Shown: positions 43,331-56,230, counted from the first letter of the stretch. The stretch: DNA of 64,000 nt from Ectobius pallidus (GCA_964059195.1 CAXKWD010000005.1:93509882-93573881), one strand, 5' to 3'. Notes: generated from the letters alone by a model not told the origin. Numbers and translations: made by a program.

Positions 43331-46300
43331 AAGCAGAATGCATAGTTAATCCCAAGTTAGGCTATATCACAATAAGGATGTCAAGGTAGACTTTAATTTT
43401 TTATTCGTAAAATAAATAGAAATATTTTCGATCAATAAAAATAAATAGCGCCTCTACTAAAAATATAGCTTCCGCCTTATAGAGCAATCTGATGGGCTCG
43501 CGCACATAGGACACATAGGCGGGCCCAAAACAATACCGTGGGCGCTCTTTGCACCATCAATAAGGTCACTAAAAGTTTCTGAAATTATTGTTCAATCTAA
43601 ATCCCTTATTTTATTTAGCAAAATTTATCTTCAGTTAAAGCTTAAGCACGGAATTATTTCAGTGAATATTTCTTTAAAATGTCTAGCTATTTAAATCGCA
43701 AAGAACTATCATACCTGTATTGTAAGAACTCAGCTCGCATAATTAAGGAAATATGGACCTTGCATTCTTTTTGATAGGTGTGAGCACAGTAATTATAAAG
43801 CTGAAAATTTCTCAAAATTATGGATAAAGTAGTTTACGTTTAATCAGTGAATGTGTCTGCGAACTCTGCAACCGAGTCTGCACACAGTATCACCTATTCG
43901 AGTGCACCCAAAGAACATTGAAACTCTCACATTATGCAAAGGACGAATGCCAATAACTTCACATATGCAATCCTTTGTACACATTGTGTTTAGGCCTAAT
44001 TCCATTTAATAAATATTTAATACAGAAACCACTTATGTTTCAATTTCCTTGTTGAATTTCAGCTTTTCGAAACACTTTCAAGAATAAAGAGTTATCAGCA
44101 CATTATGCTGAAATAACTTGAAGTAACTTAGATAATTTTACGGACATAAGACCTAAAACCTATTCATTGGTCGGTTTACGGAGTACAGACTACTGAAATC
44201 AATCTAAATAGACTTTCGAAATCAGAGGACTGTAGAATGTGTTATAGCTCTTAAATTCTAGAACACAGAAATATATACGTTGAAAATTGCCTATTAAAAA
44301 CTATGGCTTAATCAAATACGAAGTCTAATTATCGGGTTATTATGAAAATAAATTTAAAGGAATGCAGGGGATTTTGGTTTGGGTTAGTGACCTGATAGTT
44401 GATCCAGGGAAGCGGAAATTTTTTTACCAGCCTATTGATTTATTTGAGGGTCCTGCAGGACAGGTTGATTGCAACAGATAGCTAAGTTAGGAAGAAAAAT
44501 GTGCTGTTTTTAACCATTATGAACCATTATGAACTTGTTAACTTAGAAAATTAAGTTTGGTATTGCAGCTAAAGTACGTCACCTGCCTGTAAGTATGGAT
44601 CACATAAATTCCTCAGATTAAGAAAAAAATCCATTCAGTTAAAAGGGTAGGATAATCCTTAAATATGTATCTTATGTTGTTAGTCCCTTTGCAATATAAA
44701 TACAAAACATTCAAGCAATATTGCTACCAAGCTATGTCTGGCGATATTAATAACCTTACGCCCTTCATTATGGAATATTTTGTGGGAATCCCCCCCCAAA
44801 TCAAGGGGATCTTGATACTTCAAAGGTTGGGAACCGCTGAACCTGAACATTACATCATAACCTTTCGTGGCAGAGGAAACATTCTCTTTGATTATACCCA
44901 AATCCGCAGACTGAGTATATTAAATACTGAGAAGTGAATATGTTCTGTTGTGGAGAACATAAAAGGGAAATTATGATCCGAGATTGTATAATAGCTTCAT
45001 GAAACAACACCAAAATGATCATCACTAAATAATACACTACTTCAAAGAAAGCATATAAAATTATTAAAAAATCATAAGATACTACATTAACTCGTCACAA
45101 AAAATGTTAAAAATATAGAATATTATTGTATTTAATATGCTTTTGTTAACAACACTACCGGCCAAAAGCAGAAGCTTACTCGGGAGTGTCTTATGTAATA
45201 TTTTAATGTAATAAAATTTTAAATGTAATAAATTTAAATAACTAACTAGAATCTAATAGAACTGTGTTAACATGCATCAGCAAAAAGATATGAAACTGTG
45301 AAATTCTTACATAACGTAGACTCCCACTGTGTGATGATGGAAGGTGACGTCCACTCCCACACCGCACATAACTGAAAAAAAGAGAAAAATTACTGTCATG
45401 GGTAATAAACGAGAGGTCCGAAATTAATATTAACACAATTTGGATCTAGAGTCATATTTATTGTGACTATTAGCGATCACTTATACATAATTAAGCATGT
45501 AAAGCACAATTTAAACCACAGAAATGAAAACATAGCTATTTGTATCATTGTACGTGATATATATTATTATATTGCCATCGGCGATGATCTCGCTGCACCA
45601 ACATTTTTCATAAGCTGCTTTATTTTTCCGATTAAACTTCTTGCTAAGAGACTAATGTTATTATATGGTGTTATTAATATTGTTTTTACTGTTATACGAG
45701 TTATAAAATGGATCACCACACATAAAATTGTACATTATTTTCATATCTCCTTTTGCTTACATGCAACTTATGTATACCCAATCACTGTGTTCTATTATTG
45801 TTTTAGATCAAAGAAGCTACATCTATACAGATGTTTCAGTGTTCAGTCCTTGTGAATTCACATAGAAAACAAGTACAAGTAGGTGCGATAAAATGAAAGT
45901 GATAAAGATAAAACGATAAAATGATAATAGACACTTGCGATTTGTTGAAATTCTACATATTCTTACACTAGCTTCGTCACTGATTTATGGGCTAAATTGT
46001 CACCGAAATTCTACAATACACCTACGTTGATACCTGAGGAACACCTTTTATCAATGAAGCCCTTCCATAGAATAATTGCACTTAACTGTTGAACTGTCAT
46101 TTATATGCTGCATATGTATTTAACCAGCATTTAAATATTGGCACTAGTTAGGATATTTATATTGGTAAATAACTTGGCCGAGTTAAGTCGGATAAACTAC
46201 TTGTTCAAGCGGTAAGGCAGAAACAACTGTAAAATTCTGCCTACTAATCCTTCAAAGAATAAATTTAGTATTACTCGAAGTGATTGTAAATTCTTCGGGT

Positions 46301-47372
46301 GAGGAAGCTGTAATTCCTCAGTAAGTTTAAAATGTACCAATGTGGCGACCAGAATATAGTTTTTTTTTTAACCATTCTATAATACACTTATAATATCTAT
46401 TATGATGCAGATTTTCAATATAACACAGGTGTGAGATCGATTATTATTATCGAAAGGGGAACGATCCTGAATCCTTGAGAGCGTCAAATGAAACTGCATA
46501 CTAAAAACCCTGTTTTTTTTTTTTAATAAAATCAATTCTGTTCGTGTTAATTATAATATTACACTCAATTGAGTTCATTTCATCTTGTAAAATTGGTTCA
46601 TTTCAAGAAAACTGCCAAGAACAGCTCCCACTTGACCGTACGCCATCAACAGTCATATATCTTAGAAGGCCAGAATTACGAGAACTTGATAGCAGCTTAT
46701 TGCCGCGGTTAGCCTATTTCGTATTTTTTATTAATCTAACATATAAAAACTTAAACATTTAATTATGGATGAACAAAAACAGTCATATGCAACTTGCCTA
46801 TGATGGTAATTAAGATGCTCGTATGAAAATGTCGAAACTCGCTTTGCTCGTTTGCTCGTTTCATAAACATACTCGTAACTCACAAATAGCAGTACAACCT
46901 CGTTGCATAATGTAATATACTATTAAGCGAGGTATTCGTAGGGAGTGGAAAGTAAGTAGAACCCACTAGTGAAATAAATTGTAACTACATTTAATTTCAC
47001 TAAACTATCTGAGAAATAAGGTTCTGGGTTTGCTAAAATAAGTAACACGGTTAAGACGTATGTATATATTCCACATGTTCCATTAATTCACTGGCATTCT
47101 TTTCGTAATATAGCCTAAACGGGGCAAAATTACACTACCCTAACACATACCATAACAAAATGACACTTACAGGTGCTACGAAATCTCAGAACATCCAAAT
47201 ACGTACTCAGAAAATATCCTCACCATGAAACGCATTCAATGCATTCAAGGTTACGAAGAACTTGAAAATACGGAAATGCAGTAATACAAATAATTTAGTA
47301 GATCGAATAATTTAACTAACTTTAGACATGAAAAAAAATTTCTGAGATATTCTATTGTACATTGCCTTAATA
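43331..47372. other. AT-rich spacer, 4 kb
   Basis: No gene supported. At about 44820-44836 AGGTTGGGAACCGCTG resembles the right end of a hAT MITE (inverted CAGCGGTTCCCAACCT), but I found no left partner. The open frames at 44665, 45463 and 46544 have biased, A/T-driven composition and no motifs. Confidence 0.4.
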
Positions 47373-48183
47373 CACCGTGTCCGGGAAAGACCTGACGAAA
47401 AAGAAATAATTATATATAAGAATTATTGCAGTTACTACCTCAGTATTTTCACAGTTAGAAAGACAAACTCAAAAAGTTTTGTTTTGTAGCATCCCGTAAT
47501 GCGCATGAGCATGCACAGTGTTGTTGCACGAGGAGAAACGAAAAAAAGCTTTTTCTGCGCAGCGTGTGTAGTCAGTCTTATTCTGAGAACTGGGAATGCA
47601 AGTTGTGCGTAGGCTACAACGTCGTTTCCAAACAGACAAAGGTCGAAATCCTCCCGCCCGAAACAGCATCCTTCATTGGCACAAGCAATTTCTGGAGAAA
47701 GGTAATGTTGAGTCACAGCAGGGAAAGGCAAAGAAATCGCGCATAAACGACAATGACATTGAAAGGGTACGGGCTGCTTTTGTAAGAAGCCCGAGGAAAT
47801 CCATTCGTGAGGCGGCAAGACAAGTGCAAATGCCAAAATCCACAGTCCATGGGAGAGAAGGACCTTCACCATGGCCACCAAGGTCACCTGACATGACCCC
47901 ACTGGATTTCTTTCTCTGGGGTTTTGTGAAAGACAAAGTGTATCGCACGCCTGTGACCAATAATGCAGATTTGCGTGGCCGAATGCAATAGCACCAGTCA
48001 CATCGAAGATGCTTTCGCGTGTGTGGCACAAAATTGAGTATAGGGCCACAAATGGTGCTCACATAGAGGCTTATTAAAACTCATAGTGTTTCTCTTTGTA
48101 ACCGTGAAAACATCACGTCAATAAATGCAATAGTTTCAGATATATAATTTTTTTTTTTCGTCAGGTCTTTCCCGGACACCCTG
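47373..48183 (+). mobile_element. IS630-Tc1-mariner-type element with 44-bp inverted ends
   Basis: Left CACCGTGTCCGGGAAAGACC and right inverted CAGGGTGTCCGGGAAAGACC continue together through TGACGAAAAA to ATTATATAT, about 44 bases. TA lies outside both ends (47371-47372 and 48184-48185). 811 bp with an internally deleted transposase gene. Confidence 0.92.
47596..48077 (+). pseudogene. Internally deleted mariner-like transposase
   Basis: The plus frame from 47596 keeps an N-terminal helix-turn-helix region (HWHKQFLEKGNVES, then RINDNDIERVRAAFVRSPRK and SIREAARQVQMPKSTVH), the DNA-binding half typical of Tc3/DUF4817-type insect transposases. It then jumps at about 47856 into WPPRSPDMTPLDFFLWGFVK, the block around the third catalytic residue. 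The first two catalytic aspartates are gone with the deleted middle. A further shift near 47985-47991 changes frame; the normal C-terminus (VWHKIEYRATNGAHIEAY) ends at TAA 48075-48077. Non-functional, but the inverted ends could still be mobilised by a full-length relative. The minus-strand frames here are shadows. Confidence 0.85.
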
Positions 48184-48534
48184 TATTAAATTTAATTATA
48201 CCAGCCTAAATAGGTCTGAAATAAGTTTAATGAATCCAAGGAAATGCAAAAAATGAGTAGAAAAATATTCGCGAGAAGAACAAATTAATAGTTTGTATTT
48301 TAAGGCATTTACATCCATACTTCTTCCTGAGAAAGGGTGTGATATGAAAATTAATATATCAATCTATTTCTCTTAAACTAATCTCCGTGGCGCTACATCC
48401 CTGGAGGGACATGGCCTACCACCCGACCACTGCGTCATCTACCATAGGCAGATGGCAGGATTGAGGGGCATGTGGTCAGCATGCCTACACCCACGGTCGT
48501 TAATGGTGGTTTTCATAACTTATTAATCTATTTA

Positions 48535-49214
48535 ACCTATACAGTATTAATAAAAGGAAGTGTTTGTCCTTCTGTCTGTCTGCGATGCCCAGCTAAATCT
48601 ACTGAACGCAGAGTTCTGAAATTTTAAGCATAGGTGGACTGAAGGGTGGGAAAATGCACCTCGAAGCCGGATTTTTAATTTTAGCTTTCGTTCCCGAATT
48701 ATGAGTGAAAAACGGGCAGAAAACGTGCATTTTTTGCGCTTTCGAAGAATGGGTTATCAGTAATAAGTTACATTTCAGTTGTCATATCAGTTGCAGTTGG
48801 CTTTGTCTACTTTTGTCATGCCTTGGAAATAAAAGCATCGCGATCGCTTGAATTTCGTAAGCCCATGCTGGTCGATTCATTTGTTTATAATGTCAAGGCA
48901 CGCGGACATTTGAAATTTTCAACATAGACCGAAGAGAGGTAATGAATATAAGCCTAAAAAGGCAAATATTGTTCGTTTTGGACGAAACACACTATGCAGG
49001 GGTTTTCTGGGTCAGGGAACTCGAATCTTAGGTCTTTTTTCCATACTGCGCTTTATAATCGTGAAGTTCACTTCAAAGCCGGGTTTTTAGCTGTTTCATT
49101 AATTATATTAATCGTTCAGTACATGAATGTTTCGCGTGCAAGTGTTCATAAATATAATGTTTGAATTATTTTGCTCTTAATTTTTTATCTTCCAATTAAT
49201 TATCGTGGGCGAAG
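48535..49214 (+). mobile_element. Helitron copy H1 (3' end eroded)
   Basis: Shares long stretches with H3 and H4: AAAAGGAAGTGT, CTGTCTGTC, GCGATGCC, CTACTGAACGCAGAG, and later TTTTGCTCTTAATTTTTTATC, CAATTAATTATCGTGGGCGAAG. The hairpin and terminal CTAG are missing after 49214. No Rep/helicase coding. Confidence 0.7.
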
Positions 49215-49269
49215 TTAGTTAGTTAATAAATGTTCCACATCAAAACTTGATATCTATTGTACATTTTGA

Positions 49270-50736
49270 TCCTATATATAAAAGCCAAAACCCACTGACT
49301 GACTGACTGACTGATCACAGTATCTAAAAAAAAAACAATACAGCCTAGGAACGTGAAACTTGGTACACATATTGCTCGTAGGCTCTAGAGATGCACTAAG
49401 AAAGGATTTAAAAATCTTTGACCTATAAGGGCCAAAATGGGATGCAAAATTTTGTGATATCTGAATTCACCTAAAAGAAATCTCACTGCACGTACACAGT
49501 TCCCATGACAACATTATTTTTTTCAGACTGTACAGGTGGCTTTACATGACGCTGTGATTTCATGCACGCCTAATATATTGTATTTTACATCAAGATGGGA
49601 CATAGTCTATGTTTGTGGATTTTCATCGGTGAAAGTGTCTCTTTTCATTATGTAGACCAACTGTTACGTGACATTTAAACAGCTTTAGAGGCCGTCTTGA
49701 TGAAACTAACTTATGAAATTGTAAAGCATGTATTTAATTATCTTAACGAGTATATAAGCAAAATGTGATGTTTTTGACCCTGGCCACTGTACCACCTCCC
49801 CTTAAAGAAACGATCTGGAGTGAAACTCGAAGATCGATTACAAAAATAACTAACAAATGTTGCAATGCATTCAACTCAAGGTATATAAAGCTTTATTATT
49901 CAACGAACGACTCATGCTGATTATTGATCGAACGACTCATGCTGTTATAAGAAAACGCCGTGGAATTTCTTCTACGACTTAGAATCATTAAATATAAATT
50001 TGCACATTTATTCGATAATAATATGGACATTTTTTATTACTGCCTGTTAAAATATATAAAATGGAGTGAATTCATGCGCATATTTTGCACTTTATTTGAA
50101 AATCGTTAATAGCAGAACACATTGGCACTGACATTTATGTGGGCCGGTAGGCTATGTCGGCTATAGAAAATGATAATTTTAAAGGATCCAGCTACTCAGG
50201 AATTATTAATCGGCTCTAATGAAAAATTCATAATTGTAGCCTGTAATTAATATATATCATATAATATATTATATTATATTTAAGTTGATGAGGGTACGTT
50301 ATAAGTTTTCAGGCGTAAAGATTAAAATATAGGTGCCGGTACCATAAATATAATGAAATGAAAGTATTCAAAATATATTTTAAAATTAATACTAAAGAAT
50401 TATTACATTAATGCTACTGATTTCTTCCCATACCTCTTTTAAAATCGTCATAAATACTCTACAAATCTATGCGACCTATTCGTTATTTTCAATAAAATGT
50501 TGTCGCTCAAAGGCAACCATTTACATGCAAAGAGACACAAATATAACTGCTTGTTATTTATATTTACTTCGTATTGAAAATATAGTTAAGAGTAAAATTA
50601 GCCTGTGTAATTCATGCATTTTTATGTAATAATGATGTCGGTGTTAATAAATATAATGTTTTAATTATTCTTCAAATAGATAAATGACTAGCACTTCAGT
50701 AAATAATCGCGAGCGAAGCCGTGGGCAGCTGCTAGT
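49270..50736 (+). mobile_element. Helitron copy H2 (GACT-type 5' end)
   Basis: Begins TCCTATATATAAAAGCCAAA directly after A (49269), followed by CACTGACTGACTGACTGA, a widespread insect Helitron start. Ends in GCGAGCGAAGCCGTGGGCAG, then CTGCTAG at 50736, directly before T. It differs internally from H1/H3/H4. No Rep/helicase frame, so non-autonomous. Confidence 0.75.
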
Positions 50737-50740
50737 ATAT

Positions 50741-51300
50741 CTATAATAACACCTAGGGAAAAGGAAGTGTTATTCTGTATGTCTGTCTGTCCGCGATGCC
50801 TAGCGATATCTACTGAACGCAGAGATCTGAAATTTTAAGCATAGGTGGACTGAAGGGAATTGCAATTGTCTTTGTCTATTTTTTCATGCCTTTGAAATAA
50901 AAGTATCACGATCGCTTGAATTTTGTAAGCCCACGCTGGTCGATTCATTTGTTTATAATGTCAAGGCACGAGGACATTTGAAATTTTCAACATAGACCGA
51001 AGAGAGGTAATAAATATAAGCCTAAAAAGGCAAATGTTGTTCGTTTTGGACGAAACACACTATGCAGGGGTTTTCTGGGTCAGGGAACTCGAATCTTAGG
51101 TAGTTTTTTCCATACTGCGCTTTATAATCGTGGAGTTCGCTTAAAAGCCGGAATTTTAGCTGTTTAATTAATTATATTAATAGTTTAGTATATGAATGTT
51201 TTGCGTGGACGTGTTAATAAATGTAATGTTTTAATTATTTTGCTTTTAATTTTTTATCTTCCAATTAATTATCGTGGGCGAAGCCACGGGGATCTGCTAG
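50741..51300 (+). mobile_element. Helitron copy H3 (complete, non-autonomous)
   Basis: Starts TCTATAATAACACC after A and ends GTGGGCGAAGCCAC (short hairpin), then GGGGATCTGCTAG before T. 560 bp, ends consistent with Helitron rules (5' TC, 3' CTRR, A/T insertion site). Highly similar to H1 in the middle. Confidence 0.8.
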
Positions 51301-51301
51301 T

Positions 51302-52592
51302 TCTATAATAATAAAAGGAAGTGTTTATCTGTCTGTCAGCGATGCCCAGCGAAATCTACTGAACGCAGAGATCTGAAATTTTAAACATAGATGGACTGAA
51401 GGGTGGGCAAATGCAAAAGCCGGATTTTTAATTTTCGCTTTCGTCGCGAGTTATGATTGAAAAACTGGCAGAAAACGTGATTTTAGTACTATCGAAGCAT
51501 CAGTTTTCAGTATTACATTTCAATTGTCAAATCAATTGCTGATGGCTTTGCCTACTTTTGTCACGATTTGGAAATAAAAGAATCACTTCATTTTGTAAGC
51601 CCACCTTGGTTGATTCATCTGTTTATAATGCCAAGACCCGCAGACATCTGAAATTTTGAACATAGTCGGAAGAGGGATAATAAATGAACAAACATTGCTC
51701 AATTTGGAAGGAATTCACTATGCAAAGGTTTTCTGGGCCGGAGAACTGGAATATGAGGTATTTTTCCTCGGCGGCGCTTTTTAATCGTGGAATATAATCC
51801 AATCTGTTTCATTAATTATATTAATCGTTTAGTTTATGAATGTTTCACGTGCAAGTGTTAATAAATATAATGTTTTAATTACCGTATTTTACTATAAGAC
51901 GCACTTTTTTACCTTGAAAACAGAGCCTTGAAAGTTGGGTGTGTCTAATGGTCCGAAGTACAATAACAAATTTAAATTATAGTAAATATTGCCGGAATAT
52001 CATAGCTATAAATAGTTACAAATTTTGGCATACACTGTACTTCAGTGCACTTGTCACAATCGTAAAATAAGGGTAGCTGGAAGTCAGGTGCACAATGCGA
52101 AAAGAAAGGAATGTTGAGTTCTTTTATACGAAAGGAGTTGTCTCCAACGGGTGGTTTAAATATAAGCAATGACCTCTAAACAGCCTCGTACCGTTACAAT
52201 AACCAAATGCTGAATTGAGGGTAGGGGTGTAAAAGTATTTTTAGTATTTCATGAATCATGAGAAACTAATTCAGTTGTTAAAATTTACGCGTTGCCACCT
52301 GTAAAGAAGAGATTTTCTTACAACGCAGGTTTTCAGTTAGAAGTGATTTATACTGATTCCAATGGTAGGCCTATAAGGTTATTATTTATTAATGCAATGA
52401 AGTATATTTATTATTCCCTTTAAAAATTTTCGTTTAGAATCACAATGAATTTATTTTCCTTGAAATGTCCATCCTAAAATCAAGGTGCGTCTTATGGTCC
52501 CGAGCGTCTTATAGTCCGTAAAATACGGTATTTTGCTCTTAATTTTTAATCTTCCAATTAATTATCGTGGGCGAAGCCACAGGGCCTGCTAG
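51302..52592 (+). mobile_element. Helitron copy H4 (interrupted by a MITE)
   Basis: Starts TCTATAATAATAAAAGGAAG one base after H3's CTAG and ends GGGCGAAGCCACAGGGCCTGCTAG before T. The 647-bp MITE at 51882-52528 interrupts it within TTTTAATTATTTTGC. Head-to-tail abutment with H3 suggests a tandem Helitron array. Confidence 0.8.
51882..52528. mobile_element. TA-flanked MITE inside Helitron H4 (pogo/Tc1-like)
   Basis: Ends CCGTATTTTACTATAAGACGC and, inverted, CCGTATTTTACGGACTATAA. TA flanks both ends (51880-51881 and 52529-52530). The uninterrupted sister Helitrons (about 49163-49176 and 51226-51241) show the single TA of the original site. Non-coding. The short minus frame at 51972 shows no transposase motif. 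Confidence 0.9.
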
Positions 52593-52934
52593 TCTAATAA
52601 CAATTATAAACTTATAAGACCATACAAGACACCTTAATGAAAACAGGTTTGTCGCATTTTCTAGTAAAAATTCAGAATAGTATTCTGTTGAGAATAAATA
52701 AAATGGAAATTTCTATGTTACTACGCAGTATAAAATACGCCACGGAAATCCGGGCTTTTGTTTACCTGTAAAAGATCAGATCGGTAATATTCTGTTTAGT
52801 CCATGATGAGGTGCATGTAATCGTTGCGACCATCCTAATTCGAGGTCTATTTCATGAACTAGGCCTACAGTCGTCGTAAGATAATAGGCTAGTTGAAATT
52901 TAATTCAATATGAATGGCATATATAATCATCAGT

Positions 52935-53217
52935 CAGGGGCGGATCCAGAGAGAATTTTTTTTTTTTGGGGGGGGGGGAACCAAAGTAGAGAGGGAAGTT
53001 TACTCATAAAAATTAATTATTCCCAGTACACAATTGAAAACAAAATGAACATTTCAGCATTTTCTTACAAAGGTATTTCAAAATAATGAATGTCGTTGCT
53101 TTAATTTAAGTATTTGGGTTATGTTCTAATAAATTTTGAATAATTTGTGCTTAATGTTACAAATTTTGGGGGGGGGAATTTCCCCCATTCCCCCCCCCCC
53201 CCGCGGATCCGCCCCTG
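52935..53217. mobile_element. hAT-type MITE with perfect 8-bp target duplication
   Basis: Ends CAGGGGCGGATCC.AG and, inverted, CAGGGGCGGATCCGCGG. TCATCAGT occurs directly outside both ends (52927-52934 and 53218-53225). G- and C-runs lie just inside the ends. 283 bp. Confidence 0.92.
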
Positions 53218-53403
53218 TCATCAGTAGACCAAGCCCGACGAGAGGGAGGGGCAGCCGGGGCCGACCAGGTTTTATTTTTTACTTTCTAAATTTACTCTAA
53301 AATAAAATTTGTTATAAGTCAATAAACAGCTTAAGTTATGTTTTATATGTTTATTTTATCTGCATTGTCCTGTCGTATAACGGTGACACGGAATTAATCA
53401 GCT

Positions 53404-53500
53404 TGAACCTTCGGGTTCCATGAAATAGATAATATTCCTTTAGCTTGCTGAGGAATTGTCCATTGCCATTGAGTAAGTAAGTAGGCTAAGTAAGTACGTA
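53404..53500 (+). repeat. Retroelement 3'-end repeat with (AAGT)n tail, copy 2
   Basis: See 10876. The tail here reads AGTAAGTAAGTAGGCTAAGT, in which GGC interrupts the tandem at a TA. Confidence 0.6.
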
Positions 53501-53692
53501 AGATTCTGGTCATATGTCTAGCAAGAGAACAATATACTAATCCCAACATGAGCCTTTTCTTCCGTGTTGCATATTATGACATTTGTTAGTTTTTTTATTA
53601 AATAAAATAAAATCGTATCTCATATTGAGAACGCCTGGTGGTATTCTGGGATTGTGAGTCAGTTGGAGAATTTAATGTTGTACCGGCACGTT

Positions 53693-53764
53693 GCCATGGT
53701 AGCTCAGTTGGTTAGAGCATCGACACGGAGAGCCGAAGATCCTGGTTCAAATCCCGGCTATGGC
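53693..53764 (+). pseudogene. tRNA-like sequence / SINE head
   Basis: 72 bases fold as a cloverleaf: acceptor GCCATGG/CTATGGC, D stem GCTC/GAGC, anticodon stem TCGAC/GCCGA (one mismatch) with loop ACGGAGA, and T stem CCTGG/CCCGG (one mismatch). The nominal anticodon is GGA, but base 33 is C. The A and B boxes are good. I favour a tRNA-derived SINE head or pseudogene. The 53654-53980 frame passes through it and is a by-product. Confidence 0.6.
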
Positions 53765-54465
53765 ATTGGATTTTTCATTCTGACTTCACGTGTCCACCTT
53801 AGCCTACACACGGCCAGTGTGAAAGAATTATCATTCCAAAATAAAATCTGTTTATTTATTTATTTCAGATTTTGTAAGGATGTTCAAGCTAGTATAAAAC
53901 TGTTTACTTACGTATTTACAGGAAGTGACCTTCGGCACAGAAGGCGGAGAAACTGTGTTAATTATCTAACTCAGCAATGAATGCAAGTTCGTTTGCACTT
54001 GTGAACCGCTCCAGAGAACTTTAATTTTCTAACGAACAAGAGTCGGCCCATCGTTTTTGAAGCCGGCTATATACATACTCGTAGTAATATGTTGTCTACA
54101 GTGATATGAGCGGATAACAGCTTTTCGCATACATTTCTATGAATTCACCTCTCTTGGAGTACAGAATTCAGTATCAGCCAGGAATCGAAAAAAACTTAAT
54201 AGTGTAACCCATCAAAGGAAGTGAAAGCGGCTTGAAAAGCCCACATACATTTTTTTTTTTTTACTTTATTTACACCACGATCTCAAAAGATGCGCACCAT
54301 CGTGAAATCAATATAGCCTTCAAATATAGAAGTTTCCGACTTCTTTTATAGAGAGAAGTTCTTGTTAAAATCAACATCCCACAGGATAAAAATAAGGTTC
54401 TATTCTATGATAAAACCTAGGGTCACGTTTGAGGTACGTGAAATGAAGGAGATATTTGAACGGGG

Positions 54466-54548
54466 GGGGGGGGAGCCTTATAAGCTTGAGGCTCAGATCT
54501 TGCTTTATCAAACATGAATTTCAATATGCTTATTGATAGCCTACCCCC

Positions 54549-54609
<61 letters not shown>

Positions 54610-54610
54610 T
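54466..54610 (+). repeat. G-run and (AAT)n microsatellite
   Basis: GGGGGGGGGGGG at 54462-54473 and AAT triplets at 54548-54609. Confidence 0.9.
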
Positions 54611-54639
54611 CATCAAGTAAACTGATGTAACAAAGTGCC

Positions 54640-55230
54640 AGAATGCTTTTGCTTAATCAGTTATAATTGCAATTATGATATGCAGAACATTAAGTTTTTT
54701 AAAATCTATTTCCGAGTTAAGCTCCAGATTGATTTATTAAGCAAGAGTTACGAAAGAACACGGTCCAGTTAAAAAAAAATCAGATTACCATCGTCCAGCA
54801 TCAGCAGAACTATACAGTTCTGTGATATCTATACATTCGTACACTCACATAAAAATAAAAATAATTTTAAAAAACACGTCAATTTGGCCGGCTACGGGTT
54901 TTGAACCTGGGACCTCCAGAATGCGAGTCCAAGACGTATCGATCTCGGCCACCTCGCTCAGTTTAAGAGTCTAGTTTAATAAGCATATGTCAAGGAATAG
55001 TGTTATTTGTCACAGCTAAATGTATTGCAACTTCCAAAGCCGTATATGAACACTCTAAAACAATATGTTGTCATGATAACTGATTTGCATTTGATAAATT
55101 CTTTCTAATATATTACCATAAAATAGGCACTAAGTTAGGTTTTACTCCGGTACCGGTCAACCGATTTGGTTCAGTATCAATAGGCTTTTTACCATGGACG
55201 CTATAAATGCGTATGGATAGACGCACAGAC
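54640..55230 (-). repeat. Interspersed repeat family R, copy 2 (hAT-free)
   Basis: Inverted copy of the sequences flanking 35684-36432. At 55064-55086 it runs straight through the site that holds the hAT in copy 1. It contains its own insertion, a SINE at 54878-54960. Confidence 0.75.
54878..54960 (-). mobile_element. tRNA-Ser/Leu-like SINE head, minus strand
   Basis: The minus strand reads GAGCGAGGTGGCCGAGATCG (A box TGGCCGAG) and, 50 bases on, CCAGGTTCAAAACCC (B box). The order and the GGACTCGCATTCTGGAGGTC middle resemble class II tRNA-derived SINE heads. Confidence 0.6.
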
Positions 55231-55607
55231 ATTTTCCCGTCCCCCACACAATCTTATAAAGTACCATTATGGCACTTAATAATAATAAGAGCAACAATAA
55301 GGAAAGGTCTACATAGATAACATGTCCGTCCGTGTTCTAGTCCACAGTCTTTCGATTTCCAGTAAGGTTACAATATTTCAGTTCACGAATTCTATGATCC
55401 TTTGCCTATCTTTTTATTTTTCTATATTCCAGTTGGCCTAGGTCAAAATGTCAGCTATTCAATAATTTCTCTAACCAAGCCAGAAATCTCCCGTATGAAA
55501 TATTTAAATGAGTGTCAGCTCAGCATCGGTAGAAAAAACCTCGCGTATTGATGAATCCACAGAATAATATTTAGCCTATATTCAACATTACACGAGACTA
55601 TTCAGTA
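55231..55607. other. Spacer
   Basis: Nothing recognised. Confidence 0.4.
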
Positions 55608-55730
55608 ATAGGAGAAAAATCCCCGAAACCGAGAATCTAACCTTCGGTTTTTCGTGCTCTACTTACTGAGCTAGCCAGAGTTTGACTAACGGTGCCAGAT
55701 GGAATCTTTCTCCTATGATTACCCTTAATC
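55608..55730. repeat. Single-arm relic of the tRNA-like palindromic element
   Basis: Shares TAGGAGAAAAAT, the tRNA-like ACTGAGCTAGCC, and GCCAGATGGAATCTTTCTCC with the left arm of 32744-33127. The second arm is absent. Confidence 0.6.
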
Positions 55731-56139
55731 TCTAGCTCAGTGAAAGATACTGAAGTCACAAGCATTACTCTGAAGCACCTATTTTATTCTTCATCCTTTA
55801 CTGTCGGGACAGCTCGTCTGTGTGTAATTCCTGCCGAACACTCAGAACGTTCAAGATGAAGTTAGTCGACCAGTTGACTACCAACCGTTAACATTTATGT
55901 TATATACTACTTTCAAGTTAAAAATGTTGCTTTTGTATTAGTTTCATTCATTTTTATTTTACTTTTTTTCTACATATTATTATTATTTTCTCTCTAATTT
56001 GATCTACTTACAATGTTGAATTTTCATTGTTAGGCTATAGTTTATTATAGTTTTAATTATAGTTTTCACTAACATAATTTACATTTATATAATATAATCA
56101 TGTTTCTCTTTTTTATTATTCTTAATTAGATTATTTGGT

Positions 56140-56230
56140 GAGGTTTGAACGTATCCACCTCTGGTTAGTGGAAGAGAAGGCCTTAAGGCCTTAACTACAC
56201 CAGAGGGAAATATAAATAAATTAATAAAAT
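56140..56230 (-). repeat. Microsatellite-flanked core repeat, copy 3
   Basis: The inverted core (CTGGTTAGTGGAAGAGAAGG, CCTTAAGGCC, TTAACTACACCAGAGG) is followed by TAAATAAATT. See 6243 and 17152. The minus frame 56085-56327 is a by-product. Confidence 0.6.

Noticed and set aside
44665..44937. 90-residue frame
   Set aside because: Runs through a hAT-like end sequence (AGGTTGGGAACCGCTG) and has no motifs.
53654..53980. 108-residue plus-strand frame starting near the tRNA-like sequence
   Set aside because: The N-terminal part is a translation of Pol III A/B-box sequence; no independent support.
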